DNA of 43,917 nt from a virus, in IMG/VR virus record IMGVR_UViG_3300030099_007384, positions 1 through 43,917 of that record; one strand, 5' to 3'. Shown piece by piece: positions 38,001-43,917 of this stretch. Below the pieces are notes generated by a model. That model worked only from the letters and a program-made list of their open reading frames with translations, ran no database searches and had not been told where the DNA came from. Every line of letters starts with the position of its first letter. The stretch's first letter is position 1. The position numbers and the translations under genes are program-made.

Positions 38001-38182
38001 AGTTCGAAGGTGACTTATTTCCAAGAGAATCAGTTTATACTTTACAAGTGGAAGGTGCTGATACTGAAAATATTTTAAGAGTAGAGAAAAAAACAGATAG
38101 ACCTACTACTGGAGGTAAAATAGAAAATATAAGAAAGGGTAGAAGAAATCCTAATAAAAAAGGTCCTACTGGACCAAAATAG
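32015..38182 (+). CDS. Large tail structural protein (2055 residues) with LamG-like domain and WPFE repeats
   Basis: Domains in order are as follows. A beta-rich N-terminus (1-250) leads to a long middle part. A segment with IYKSKGTQNSLRALLNIYG (about 777-795) is typical of phage tail proteins near P2 gpI. A LamG-like region (about 850-1050) ends LYVGRTYTGSLADIRMW. Tandem repeats of about 20 residues (1330-1605) include NWPFEQI, RWPFESF, NWPFENF and QWPFESF. An inserted, less AT-rich domain (about 1625-1775) contains GGTITLRDGNGVRRTYIFDD. The C-terminus is basic (RRNPNKKGPTGPK). A host-contacting fibre or baseplate-attachment role is likely but not specifically assignable. It closes the tail operon. 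Confidence 0.68.
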   Translation: MPINQENYSQNQLDLILKGTTENQTLSTDDYVRLSVYEEATDVFVGRFYSNALTPDNIPQIEVYNLNGTISVKPNEILEANYVAGGNYKLEFDFLKNVFSLIPATSVADNPKFIITEIAPSRKEIRVIARNNGDDILFDNDFMIEFMSSLSPAGSYTYDWVLTFNKDKNISINNFTFDEISNPEKISLILRLDKPIPATYKRLDKVNIEKEVINTQIQNIIYVSNITSTFAGSGLTPDPSVWTREVVYEADSAENYEQLVVSSSFTENTFNDIVTKQKGEVNLNVDFSKFENHVFFGSAKKKLQNFKTKVGKIQGQLNLISQSLSTAHNVGTFTGSTIPDLRKNAFNEITNIKKTFTPYEKFLYDDNQSYSTSSAPGLGLNHAHTIPVTQNSGQYSLLTNQEGFKVVHKHEPNPAGNTFIDLFTDQYFADDTPFFNYTGSLYLSFLMKADDTISDTMHADQDIGNGRFVWENSNKVGYGGYPRIPQEALHQEFILRPNTTGSHFQRFILHASQSHWRPTGSVTLNDAGVQDVSLIPQDNASFTGNNNVYYSILSSSVQVTSASMTHTEKISLPENYSGLGTSLTSSNHPFHGSVLPAGELFRIYYRAQDISGTEATASFITDVKVTKNNPLNTQPFSFIYPTGSTEFDTWYNGIYSQAETYDNNNIHSLVHNVPEQVITSSDDVQTFLDMWGEHFDGVRNHIDTFKTFYNRSYNEKTSMPSNLLPILGANLGWELINPFSSSLSDYFSTLTGSLSTMQDVTNNTWRKIINNLVYIYKSKGTQNSLRALLNIYGYPPDLITVTEHGGSMQEHNPIIIDDTFSTFNSGLKASSGNVSFIEEPIMYRMMNFNQFNEGIQLDWHMNGANGTGMEFTMIPTVTNVSMSLLESSGSLTESLWDLQYVPSASSPTVGSLRFRLHHGIDAPASATSSLSLNASSASTDYFTIGDDKMFNVFMGIHNSEYTVVVSQKENDSINLFTTASLNMTDEVIAGNISVANIANSTFAFLGSGSRHPLSASNLYVGRTYTGSLADIRMWKGFQSASKIKQHTLNPVSIVGNHFNSQESELIYRFKLNENTIPGSTGRIKDSNPTNIKDFSRDTAFNISNGMYITKIIDTFKFLPRTDGVSHRNTNMVTTDMDRGFMKHNLSPIKNSFNPNLDEKSNNKREVSEVVSFTKSPIDKIDDYITQVLADKDISQYFSKWSDTYEPFYEDLDDLRNKIMSGVSVDINKYINTVAKLFNPSIIEAVESILPLSSRFDTGVEIRQSILERNKIQYKKSSVFRIPVHLGTLENIYNITSTIVDLPKGNLENHQPDLSLSFITPPKGEIQTSVDGYTYSINYLSIYNSNNINIYEDIIDFNVKNIELINFNTISLIKQDNNFKINFVNPIQSNVMDLYNDFINYKIEYTKPLDVILSNVNGKTQFYNFSINNINNLINFDVINIYEDFVNYNINYLKIYSTNLQNWPFEQILTEYLTVLETEIQEHKFKEFSTSYSPIHQFNIDEWEYQDFNMNYINLYQSNNLSIIDVDDFSYNSLKLEYNNISENKLKRWPFESFGGSFINVYSDNLENWPFENFSITKLNIIEENIEQWPFESFSSNYNEVYETDIQLSYDSEFDKNQYSLSVSENDSTEATLSMQFFVSSTTKANDPANWDGGTITLRDGNGVRRTYIFDDDGTGDNGDLDGSGRVIVQIIGNSSWPQQRTALVNALAHANGHNGSIRTTNTSKGLLLTQDVGGTVGNTSVSVTGLNALDGGTSIGGVLVSSAASFTTSFTGGVDFNFKNYIEKRDKFKMEYIDVYSKDVFDVQNLMWVDRKQSPLKTWGTNPSDTWIMNMAVSGSGSRNYNTGYYNDTVFNYMIQDMEYISGSRKKKICAEILQSNEVLDYDRACVDPEDYCDSSDWRCFYNRLILDDGLTGDIYQSYFGDSGGTSPIKGRPIGKTTFIATASNGDLIYPSNHHINYSTTKDQMRFLFYEKTPTSITVIDRNNEFDETNHNKGIQFEGDLFPRESVYTLQVEGADTENILRVEKKTDRPTTGGKIENIRKGRRNPNKKGPTGPK
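36009..36833 (+). repeat. Tandem 20-residue repeats in the large tail protein
   Basis: A degenerate 60-base periodicity is visible. The Trp codons of the WPFE motif start at 36656, 36716 and 36776, exactly 60 bases apart. Looser matches stand one period apart at 36338, 36398, 36458 and 36518. One unit near 36581-36655 is longer, by 15 bases. The protein consensus is roughly xxWPFExFxxxYxxIYxxxI. Confidence 0.75.
36890..37345 (+). other. Inserted domain interrupting the tail-protein repeat array
   Basis: This in-frame segment encodes GGTITLRDGNGVRRTYIFDD, then ALVNALAHANG, KGLLLTQDVGGTVGNTSVSV and SFTTSFTGG. The pattern is seen as a module in other phage structural proteins. It is visibly less AT-rich than its flanks. 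On its far side the protein resumes with FKMEYIDVYSKDV, which fits the repeat pattern, so the module appears to have been inserted. Confidence 0.6.
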
Positions 38183-38240
38183 GTATTAAACCAAAATATT
38201 AATTATAAATTAAAATAATTTATACAATTTTTTAAATACT

Positions 38241-38257
38241 TTTATATTTATATATGA
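38241..38257 (+). promoter_or_regulatory. Candidate late promoter upstream of the 213-residue structural gene
   Basis: TTTATATTTATATATGA here is identical to 6544-6560 and lies in the 144-base gap after the 31.6-kb tail block. It is 70 bases upstream of the ATG. The remainder of the gap is AT-rich leader ending in a strong TAGGAG site. The matched 17 bases in two structural-gene leaders support shared regulation. Confidence 0.45.
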
Positions 38258-38326
38258 AATTATAAAACAATTATTAAACAATAAAAAAGTTTTAATCACA
38301 AAAGAATTATAATAGGAGAAACTCAA

Positions 38327-38968
38327 ATGGGATATTTAGATGGATCAACAATAACAGTAGACGCCATTCTAACAGGAGAAGGTAGAAAAAAATTAGCCAA
38401 TGGTGGTGGTTTAGGTATAACTAAATTTTCTCTTGGGGATGACGGTGTAGATTATAAATTATATAATGTAAATCACGCAAGTGGTTCTTCATTTTATGGA
38501 GAAGCTATTGATAATCTTCCAAACTTGGAAGCTTCAACTGATTCACATGTAGGTATGAGATACCATTTAATGACAATGGATAGAGATAGAGTTTTCTTAC
38601 CTAATCTACAAATAACCCCAGCAGCTGGTATTGAAATAAGTTCACAATATGAAGAAGGTGCAAAACTTATTGATGTATATACCCGTAACTTTGGTACAGA
38701 AATGTATGAATATACAATCTTTGACCAATCTGCAATTACAGTAGATGCTGTAACAACAGATAGGTCTGCATCTAATGTTAAATTTAACTCAAGACAAGAA
38801 ATTGCACAAACTACTGTTGCGAGATCAGGACAGACATTAAGAGTTATGGCTTTACCATTAGATCATGATGTTTCAACTATTATAGAAATTTATGGTATGG
38901 ATTCAGGTGCAGTTGGTTATGTTGGCGTAACAGCATTTGCAAACATCAGACCAAGAAGAAGAAGATAA
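38327..38968 (+). CDS. Virion structural protein, type unknown
   Basis: The 213-residue protein opens with MGYLDGSTITVDAILTGEGR and KKLANGGGLGITKFSLGDDG. This N-terminus (a 'TGEGRKKLA.GG..ITKF.LGDD' pattern) is familiar from uncharacterised tail/virion proteins of T4-like phages. The rest is beta-rich, with VMALPLDHDVSTIIEIYGMD near 180 and a basic end (RPRRRR). AATAGGAG precedes the ATG, with a long separate leader and a candidate promoter. It begins a three-gene structural set with 38993 and 40065. No enzymatic motif is present. Confidence 0.6.
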   Translation: MGYLDGSTITVDAILTGEGRKKLANGGGLGITKFSLGDDGVDYKLYNVNHASGSSFYGEAIDNLPNLEASTDSHVGMRYHLMTMDRDRVFLPNLQITPAAGIEISSQYEEGAKLIDVYTRNFGTEMYEYTIFDQSAITVDAVTTDRSASNVKFNSRQEIAQTTVARSGQTLRVMALPLDHDVSTIIEIYGMDSGAVGYVGVTAFANIRPRRRR

Positions 38969-38992
38969 AAATTTTAATTAGGAGAAAGAAAA

Positions 38993-40048
38993 ATGCCACA
39001 ATATCAAATATTTGACGCTGAAGACAGAATAGTAGAAACGACTAAAGTCACCACCGGATATTTTTCCGATGGAGCTGGAACTTTAGGAGGTTCTTCTATG
39101 ATAACATCTTCGATTACAGGTTCACAAAAAAAATATTATCATAACATAAGAAAAAATGGATCTACAGCTGATGAATTTAGTATTACATTTGGTAATAGAA
39201 GCGGAGTAGGTTCAGCAGATGTAACTGGCCATACAAAAGCTGTTTATCAATATTATGCAGACTTACTTCTTTTTCCTGATGATATAGAAACAAAAGGTTT
39301 TCAATTTGCTACTGGTTCAACAGAAGATAATATATTTATTATAGCTGGTGAAAGAGCTAGAATGAAAGATAGATGGAATAGAAAAAATTGGACATTAAAC
39401 TTGGGTGGAGCAAAGTATTCTCCAGGAAATCCAGCAGTTGCGTCATCTTCAAATCTATATCTAACTGATGATAGTGATACAGTAACAGCTACTCCAACTC
39501 CTGTTGGTCCAAGATATAATATTGTTAGTGGAGCTTTAGGTACTAAAGTTGGTACAACAGGATTTTTTGAAACTGGACAACCTTATGGATTCTTTTATCC
39601 AAATGTAGGTGTTTTAGTTCTAAACGGAACAGCTTTATCAGCTAGTCTTCCAGGAACACACATAACTTCTGGTAGTGTTGAAGAAGATAGACCAATGGGT
39701 GTAGGATTTGGTATTGACACAGCAACAACAGCTAAAAATCATCTCAAATTATTCAACTCACTTGTAAGTGGTAGTTTAACAGCTAGAAGTGAAGAAGATC
39801 AAATTACAACTTCTTACTTTGTAAGAGCAAGAGCAGCTCACTTTAACTTTAGTAACAACCCAACATTCTATAGTGGTTCAGATGCTACATTTTCTATACC
39901 AGAGTTTACAGGTAATCCTCAAACATTTATAACAACTGTTGGATTACACGACGCTCAAGGTATAATGGTAGCTGTTGGTAGATTAAGTACACCTGTATTG
40001 AAAAACTTTAGTACAGAGTTTACAGCTAAGGTTAACTTGGTTCACTAG
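38993..40048 (+). CDS. Virion structural protein, related to the 40065 product
   Basis: The 351-residue beta-rich protein contains FSITFGNRSGVG near 64-75, KAVYQYYADLLLFPDD (82-97) and RMKDRWNRKNWTLNLGG (122-138). Its end reads HFNFSNNPTFYSGSD, then TTVGLHDAQGIMVAVGRLST and FTAKVNL. The last block matches the end of the next gene's product (EFNKTNNPTAREGI, NTVGFYDEDNNLVAKARYPQ, LKIKLDF), so the two share a C-terminal domain. This combination is seen in structural proteins of marine T4-like phages. TTAGGAGAAAG precedes the ATG. A tail or fibre-attachment role is inferred. Confidence 0.6.
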   Translation: MPQYQIFDAEDRIVETTKVTTGYFSDGAGTLGGSSMITSSITGSQKKYYHNIRKNGSTADEFSITFGNRSGVGSADVTGHTKAVYQYYADLLLFPDDIETKGFQFATGSTEDNIFIIAGERARMKDRWNRKNWTLNLGGAKYSPGNPAVASSSNLYLTDDSDTVTATPTPVGPRYNIVSGALGTKVGTTGFFETGQPYGFFYPNVGVLVLNGTALSASLPGTHITSGSVEEDRPMGVGFGIDTATTAKNHLKLFNSLVSGSLTARSEEDQITTSYFVRARAAHFNFSNNPTFYSGSDATFSIPEFTGNPQTFITTVGLHDAQGIMVAVGRLSTPVLKNFSTEFTAKVNLVH

Positions 40049-40064
40049 GATAAAGTGATATGGT

Positions 40065-40979
40065 ATGTCTATATACAAACAAATCACAAGTGAAAATGTA
40101 ACTACATCTGAAGTAGAAGTATATCAATCTCAATCAATAATGATGAATCTTACGGATGGTAATCCTGATTCTCCAGAAGTATTGCCTTATGTAAATTCAA
40201 CAGCAGATTATACATCACTTAACGCTACAATACAAAAGTATAATGATTATTATCACTCCCTTAAACATAATTTTTATTTAAGTGGTTCTGACTATTCTAT
40301 ATCTGAATCAAGATATAATGCACCATACTTTAAAAAAGGTCCTGAATATAATTCTTCGAATCCTCAATATTTTCATAAATTTCATAAAAGTTCGTCCTTA
40401 AATAACTTATTATTTACAATACCACAACATTTTTATGGGGATTATATAAAACCAGGAAGTTTTAAATTAAATACTGATACTATCACTATTATTGATGATA
40501 AATATGGAAATCTCTACTCTACAACTGCAACTGTAAGTTCAAGTATAGGGCATTTATCATCTTCTGATAATTATGTTGGAAATATATTTTATAGAGCTGG
40601 TGTGGCAGTATTAACAACAGCTGCAGAAATTCACAATGGTAGCACTAGATATTTTAATCATTTTTTATCTTCAGCTGCTGGGAATAATGTATCTTGTTCA
40701 TTTCTATCGTCAAAAAATATATATGTTACTGAATATTCTTTAACTATAGAACCAAATGAATTTAATAAAACAAATAATCCAACTGCAAGAGAAGGAATAA
40801 GTGGTTCAGAAGCAGGTATTATACATAGTAATTTTACAGCTAGTAATTGGTCACCTTATTTTAATACTGTAGGTTTTTATGATGAAGATAATAATTTAGT
40901 TGCAAAAGCTAGATATCCACAAAATATAAAAACAAGAAGAGACATACCGGTAACACTAAAGATAAAGTTAGATTTTTAA
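40065..40979 (+). CDS. Virion structural protein, C-terminal paralog of the 38993 product
   Basis: The 304-residue protein shares the C-terminal block NNPTAREG, FNTVGFYDEDNNLVAKARYP and TLKIKLDF with its upstream neighbour. Its N-terminal part is different (ENVTTSEVEVYQSQSIMMN) and contains HNFYLSGSDYSISESRYN. The AGGA site at 40047-40050 is unusually far (14 bases) from the ATG. The overlapping ATG at 40060 is in another frame, so expression may be modest or coupled to the gene before. No enzymatic motif is present. It is the last structural-looking gene before the DNA-metabolism block. Confidence 0.6.
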   Translation: MSIYKQITSENVTTSEVEVYQSQSIMMNLTDGNPDSPEVLPYVNSTADYTSLNATIQKYNDYYHSLKHNFYLSGSDYSISESRYNAPYFKKGPEYNSSNPQYFHKFHKSSSLNNLLFTIPQHFYGDYIKPGSFKLNTDTITIIDDKYGNLYSTTATVSSSIGHLSSSDNYVGNIFYRAGVAVLTTAAEIHNGSTRYFNHFLSSAAGNNVSCSFLSSKNIYVTEYSLTIEPNEFNKTNNPTAREGISGSEAGIIHSNFTASNWSPYFNTVGFYDEDNNLVAKARYPQNIKTRRDIPVTLKIKLDF

Positions 40980-40991
40980 ATAGGAGAAAAA

Positions 40992-41501
40992 ATGGTTTCA
41001 TTAGGATTAGATGCATCCACAACTTGTGTTGGTTATGCATTCACAGAAGATAAGAAGATTCTCGATATGGGATTCATCGACATCAAAAAAGAAAAAACAC
41101 CAAAAGATAAAGTGCAAAAAGTGCTTGGATTTATTCATGAAAGTCCGTATATTGATGATGTCAATGATATTAACATTGAAGACAATCTATCAGGTTTTGC
41201 TGGTGGAAGAACTTCACAACAAGTTATTATCAAGTTAGCAAAGTTCAATGCTATACTATGTTTTATGTTAGAGAACTTTGAATTTAATGTTCATAGTATA
41301 AATCCAATGACTGCTAGAAAACAAGTGTTTGGAAAAGCAAGAGTCAAAGGTAAAAAAGCAAAAGAATTTGTACAAGAGGAAATTGAAAAAATGTATAATA
41401 CTAACAAATGGTGTAAAGAAACTGCACGAGGAAATTGGGATAAAAGAAATATTGATATGTATGATGGATTGGTTATGTCACTTTTTGAAAAAAAAGCTTG
41501 A
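40992..41501 (+). CDS. RuvC-like Holliday-junction nuclease
   Basis: The 169-residue protein has an RNase H-fold signature of RuvC-type resolvases. D7 lies in SLGLDASTTCVGYAF, E63 in INIEDNL, and D155/D158 in NIDMYDGLVMSL. A lysine-rich part (110-126, KQVFGKARVKGKKAKEF) likely contacts DNA. T4 itself uses endonuclease VII (gp49), whereas many marine phages carry RuvC-like enzymes, so this may resolve branched DNA before packaging. ATAGGAG stands just before the ATG. The following primase gene begins 31 bases downstream. Confidence 0.8.
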   Translation: MVSLGLDASTTCVGYAFTEDKKILDMGFIDIKKEKTPKDKVQKVLGFIHESPYIDDVNDINIEDNLSGFAGGRTSQQVIIKLAKFNAILCFMLENFEFNVHSINPMTARKQVFGKARVKGKKAKEFVQEEIEKMYNTNKWCKETARGNWDKRNIDMYDGLVMSLFEKKA

Positions 41502-41526
41502 TTTATTTCCAAAACTGTCGTATATT
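41498..41526 (+). promoter_or_regulatory. Candidate sigma70-type promoter at the primase start
   Basis: TTGATT (41498-41503) and TATATT (41521-41526) have a 17-base spacer. The predicted start point, about seven bases on, falls on or next to the ATG at 41533, implying a nearly leaderless transcript. GTATATTGT at 41520-41528 also occurs at 1337-1345, in the other sigma70-like site of this window. Confidence 0.42.
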
Positions 41527-41532
41527 GTATAA

Positions 41533-42453
41533 ATGTATAAATACGAATTAGTTAAATTATTAGAAAAAGTTTTATATCCAAGTTATGAAATGAAAGGTGG
41601 AGAGCATGCTTTCCATTGTCCTTTTTGTAATCATCACAAGAAAAAACTTCAAGTAAACTTTGAAACACAGAAGTGGCATTGTTGGGTTTGTAATCAAGGT
41701 GGACATAAGATTGGTATATTACTTCGTAAAATAAACGCACCCAAAAACATCATTTCAGAGGTTTTAAAGATACTTGGTGATTACAAAGGTGTCAAGAGTG
41801 AAAAAAATGAAAAGACAGAATATAATGTTTCATTACCACAATGTTATCAACCACTTTGGAAAAAGTCAGAAGACCCATTACATAAAAATGCAATTGCATA
41901 TTTAAAAAGACGAGGTATTAATGGTATTGATATTCTTCGTTATTCTATGGGTTATTGTTCTTCTAATGGTTACGCTAATCGTATCATTATACCAAGTTAT
42001 GATGCAGATGGTAAATTGAATTATTTTATAGCTAGAGATATGTTTCCTAATTCTAAACTAAAATACAAGAATCCACCAATGTCAAAAGATACTGTATGTT
42101 TTGAAATGTTTATAAATTGGAATGAACCTATTGTGTTAGTGGAAGGTGCTTTTGATGCTATTGCTGTTAGAAGAAATGTAATACCTTTATTAGGTAAATT
42201 TCCAAGTAAAACATTAGTGAAAAGATTAGTAGAAAAGAAAGTTAAAAAGATTTATGTAGCATTGGATGAAGACGCTAGACAAGATGCAATTAAGTTAAGT
42301 AAGTTTTTAATGGATTATGGAATTAAAACATACTTATTAAATATGAAAGATAAAGACCCATCGGAATTAGGTTTTACAAAGTTTTGGAATATTATAAAAA
42401 ATACAAAACAATCAACATTTTCAGATATTATAAAGGGTAGGTTATATGGCTAA
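41533..42453 (+). CDS. 61: DNA primase with CHC2 zinc finger and TOPRIM domain (gp61-like)
   Basis: The 306-residue protein has a zinc-binding motif, C29xxC32 (HCPFC) and C50xxC53 (CWVC), with nearby His residues. This is followed by a TOPRIM domain with E204 in VLVEGAFDAI and D245xD247 in VALDEDA. The arrangement is that of a single-subunit primase that makes RNA primers for lagging-strand synthesis, like T4 gp61. No helicase domain is fused. No Shine-Dalgarno is visible before the ATG, and a sigma70-like promoter ends at the start codon, so translation may be leaderless. Its last bases overlap the ATP-grasp gene. Confidence 0.85.
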   Translation: MYKYELVKLLEKVLYPSYEMKGGEHAFHCPFCNHHKKKLQVNFETQKWHCWVCNQGGHKIGILLRKINAPKNIISEVLKILGDYKGVKSEKNEKTEYNVSLPQCYQPLWKKSEDPLHKNAIAYLKRRGINGIDILRYSMGYCSSNGYANRIIIPSYDADGKLNYFIARDMFPNSKLKYKNPPMSKDTVCFEMFINWNEPIVLVEGAFDAIAVRRNVIPLLGKFPSKTLVKRLVEKKVKKIYVALDEDARQDAIKLSKFLMDYGIKTYLLNMKDKDPSELGFTKFWNIIKNTKQSTFSDIIKGRLYG

Positions 42454-43348
42454 AGGTTGGATGTTAGTTAAACCAAAGTTTCAAGAATCATATGAAACAG
42501 AAAGATTACTTGAAGAGTTTGGAAATCACGGTATAGAAGTTAAACTTATCGACCCAAATGAAATAGATATTTTTGTTAATAAAGAAAACAAACAATCTAT
42601 ATTAGTAAATGGTAAATCTCTACCATTACCAAAGTTTGTATTTCCACGAACTGGTAGTGGAACGACTTATTATATTAAAGCAGTTATACGACACTTTGAA
42701 AGAATGGGAGTACCTGTAATTAATTCATCAGATGCTATAGATAATGTAAAAGATAAATTATACACACATCAAATCTTAGCACAATCAAATCTTGACATAC
42801 CAAATACAATGTTATTGAAACACCCAATTGATATTGACTTTGTAGAAAAAAACATTGGGTTTCCTGTAATTGTTAAAAAGATTAGTGGTAGTTATGGTAG
42901 AGGTGTGTTTTTATGTGAGAATAAAAAACAATTAAATCAGTTAATTACTATGGCTGAATTAACTAAAAAATCATACGACATTATAATACAAGAATTTGTT
43001 AAAGATACTTGGGGTAAAGACTTACGAGTATTTGTGGTTAATAATAAAGTAGTGGGTTGTATGATGAGACAATCTACTGATGATGATTTTAGAGCTAATT
43101 TATCTCGTGGTGGAGAGGGATTTCCATATGAGGTAAATGAACAAATAGAATGGTTATCATCAGAAGCATCTAAAGCGTTGGGGTTAGATATAGCTGGTGT
43201 GGATTTATTGTTTCAAAATGGTGGATATAAAATATGTGAAGTTAATTCCAATCCTGGTTTTGAAGGAATGGAAAACTTTACAAAGAAAAATATAGCTAGT
43301 GAAATTGTGTCGTTTATAAAATTAAAATTGGGGTTGAATAATGAATAA
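42446..43348 (+). CDS. RimK-like ATP-grasp ligase
   Basis: The 300-residue protein has an ATP-grasp fold of the RimK type. Key features are K144, the Gly-rich loop GSYGRG at 148-153, KDLRVFVV (191-198), FRANLSRGG (215-223), and metal-binding EVNSNPGF (265-272). RimK enzymes add amino acids such as glutamate to a carboxylate or a protein C-terminus. Here the substrate could be a phage or host protein, or a small peptide, and it cannot be deduced. The ATG overlaps the primase by 8 bases and the next ATG by 8, so expression is coupled. It would be a notable accessory gene in a T4-like phage. Confidence 0.83.
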   Translation: MAKGWMLVKPKFQESYETERLLEEFGNHGIEVKLIDPNEIDIFVNKENKQSILVNGKSLPLPKFVFPRTGSGTTYYIKAVIRHFERMGVPVINSSDAIDNVKDKLYTHQILAQSNLDIPNTMLLKHPIDIDFVEKNIGFPVIVKKISGSYGRGVFLCENKKQLNQLITMAELTKKSYDIIIQEFVKDTWGKDLRVFVVNNKVVGCMMRQSTDDDFRANLSRGGEGFPYEVNEQIEWLSSEASKALGLDIAGVDLLFQNGGYKICEVNSNPGFEGMENFTKKNIASEIVSFIKLKLGLNNE

Positions 43349-43917
43349 AGTATATATATTTGATGTAGATGGAACATTAACACCATCACGATTAAGAATG
43401 ACAGAAGAGTTTGCTAAATTCTTTGATAAGTGGAGTAATGAAAACAAATATTATTTAGTTACGGGTAGTGATTTAGATAAAACAAAAGAACAATTACCAA
43501 TTGCCTATATCGATAGAGCTGAAGCTATATTCACTTGTTGTGGAAATCAAATGTGGAGAGATGATGAATTAATATATAATAATAAATTTAAAGTTACAAA
43601 AAAATTAAATAAATTACTAGGAACAATATTAAGTAATAATGAATATCCTGTTAAAGTTGGTAATCACATTGAAGATAGAGGTTCAATGCTTAATTTTAGT
43701 ATTGTAGGTAGAAATTGTAGTTTACAACAAAGAAAAGATTACTTTGAATATGATAATTTAACAAAAGAAAGAAAAATAATAGCAAATGCTATAAAAGAAA
43801 AATTTACTAATTTAGATGCTGTTCTTGGTGGACAAATATCAATTGACATTTATCCAAAAGGTATGGATAAATCACAAATATTTAATGTTATAAAACAAGA
43901 AAGGTTAGTTCAACCTG
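43341..43917 (+). CDS. Phosphomannomutase-like HAD protein (partial, cut by window end)
   Basis: The 192 visible residues begin with the HAD motif FDVDGTLTPSR (D8, D10) and then TGSDLDKTKEQL. Further on comes HIEDRGSMLNFSIVGRNCS, followed by GGQISIDIYPKGMDK. These are characteristic of the eukaryote-type phosphomannomutase (PMM1/PMM2) branch of the HAD superfamily, which interconverts mannose-6-phosphate and mannose-1-phosphate. A related sugar or lipid phosphatase role is also possible. The gene overlaps the ATP-grasp gene by 8 bases. It is open to the last base, so the C-terminus is missing only because the window stops. Confidence 0.82.
   Translation, partial: MNKVYIFDVDGTLTPSRLRMTEEFAKFFDKWSNENKYYLVTGSDLDKTKEQLPIAYIDRAEAIFTCCGNQMWRDDELIYNNKFKVTKKLNKLLGTILSNNEYPVKVGNHIEDRGSMLNFSIVGRNCSLQQRKDYFEYDNLTKERKIIANAIKEKFTNLDAVLGGQISIDIYPKGMDKSQIFNVIKQERLVQP

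Noticed and set aside
38162-38175. Hairpin GGTCC-TACT-GGACC at the end of the 2055-residue gene
   Set aside because: The stem is short, lies within the last codons, and no T tract follows, so it is not called a terminator.

Overview
The window reads as part of a T4-like myovirus (contractile-tail, Caudoviricetes) genome. Every convincing gene is on the + strand, genes are packed end to end with frequent ATGA/TAATG overlaps, and composition is very AT-rich. Several products carry signatures of T4-type phages: a PhoH-like ATPase, a gp55-like late sigma factor, a gp5-like baseplate hub, gp25, gp6, a RuvC-like resolvase and a gp61-like primase. The Cys-rich repeats in the tail genes look like surface-protein repeats of marine Bacteroidota and Marinimicrobia. 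That hints at, but does not prove, a marine host of that kind. Most genes have a clear AGGAG-type ribosome binding site.

Layout. 1-445: the end of an unknown gene, a 76-residue membrane protein and a strong terminator. 446-6467: an early/middle-type block with PhoH, a membrane-anchored 3D-domain putative peptidoglycan enzyme, two small proteins, a palindrome-rich control region (2473-2504), two tandem DruA-like (DUF4338-like) paralogs, an HD-domain protein, a small membrane protein and the gp55-like sigma factor, closed by a terminator at 6491-6519. 6584-38182: a 31.6-kb tail/baseplate block with almost no intergenic space, comprising a helical protein, gp5-like hub, two small proteins, gp25, gp6, a DNRLRE-like protein, a LamG-like protein, three consecutive Cys/Asp-rich proteins (1177, 714 and 3404 residues), a 428-residue relative of the giant's C-terminus, and a 2055-residue tail protein. 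38327-40979: three further virion-type proteins behind their own leader. 40992-43917: a DNA/metabolism block with RuvC-like nuclease, CHC2/TOPRIM primase, RimK-like ATP-grasp ligase and a truncated eukaryote-type phosphomannomutase-like HAD protein.

How it may work together. The gp55-like factor would direct late transcription of the tail block. A 17-bp AT-rich sequence occurs identically before 6584 and 38327, and part of it recurs before 446, making it a candidate late promoter. Sigma70-like promoters can be drawn before 1379 and 41533, and a weaker one under the palindromes before 2529.

The most unusual content is the run of Cys-rich virion genes. Long arrays of CxxC-type 'DCGVCGG' and 'GCTDxxAxNYxxxA' repeats, with thrombospondin-3-like acidic 'DxDGDGxG' motifs and one dockerin-like segment, are inserted into tail proteins that otherwise contain normal PKD, LamG and baseplate-type domains. 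The tandem DruA-like pair with its palindromic control region, and the ATP-grasp plus phosphomannomutase-like pair beside the primase, are the other notable accessory groups. No tRNA, CRISPR array, insertion sequence or minus-strand gene was recognised, and no stretch over 300 bases lacks a gene.
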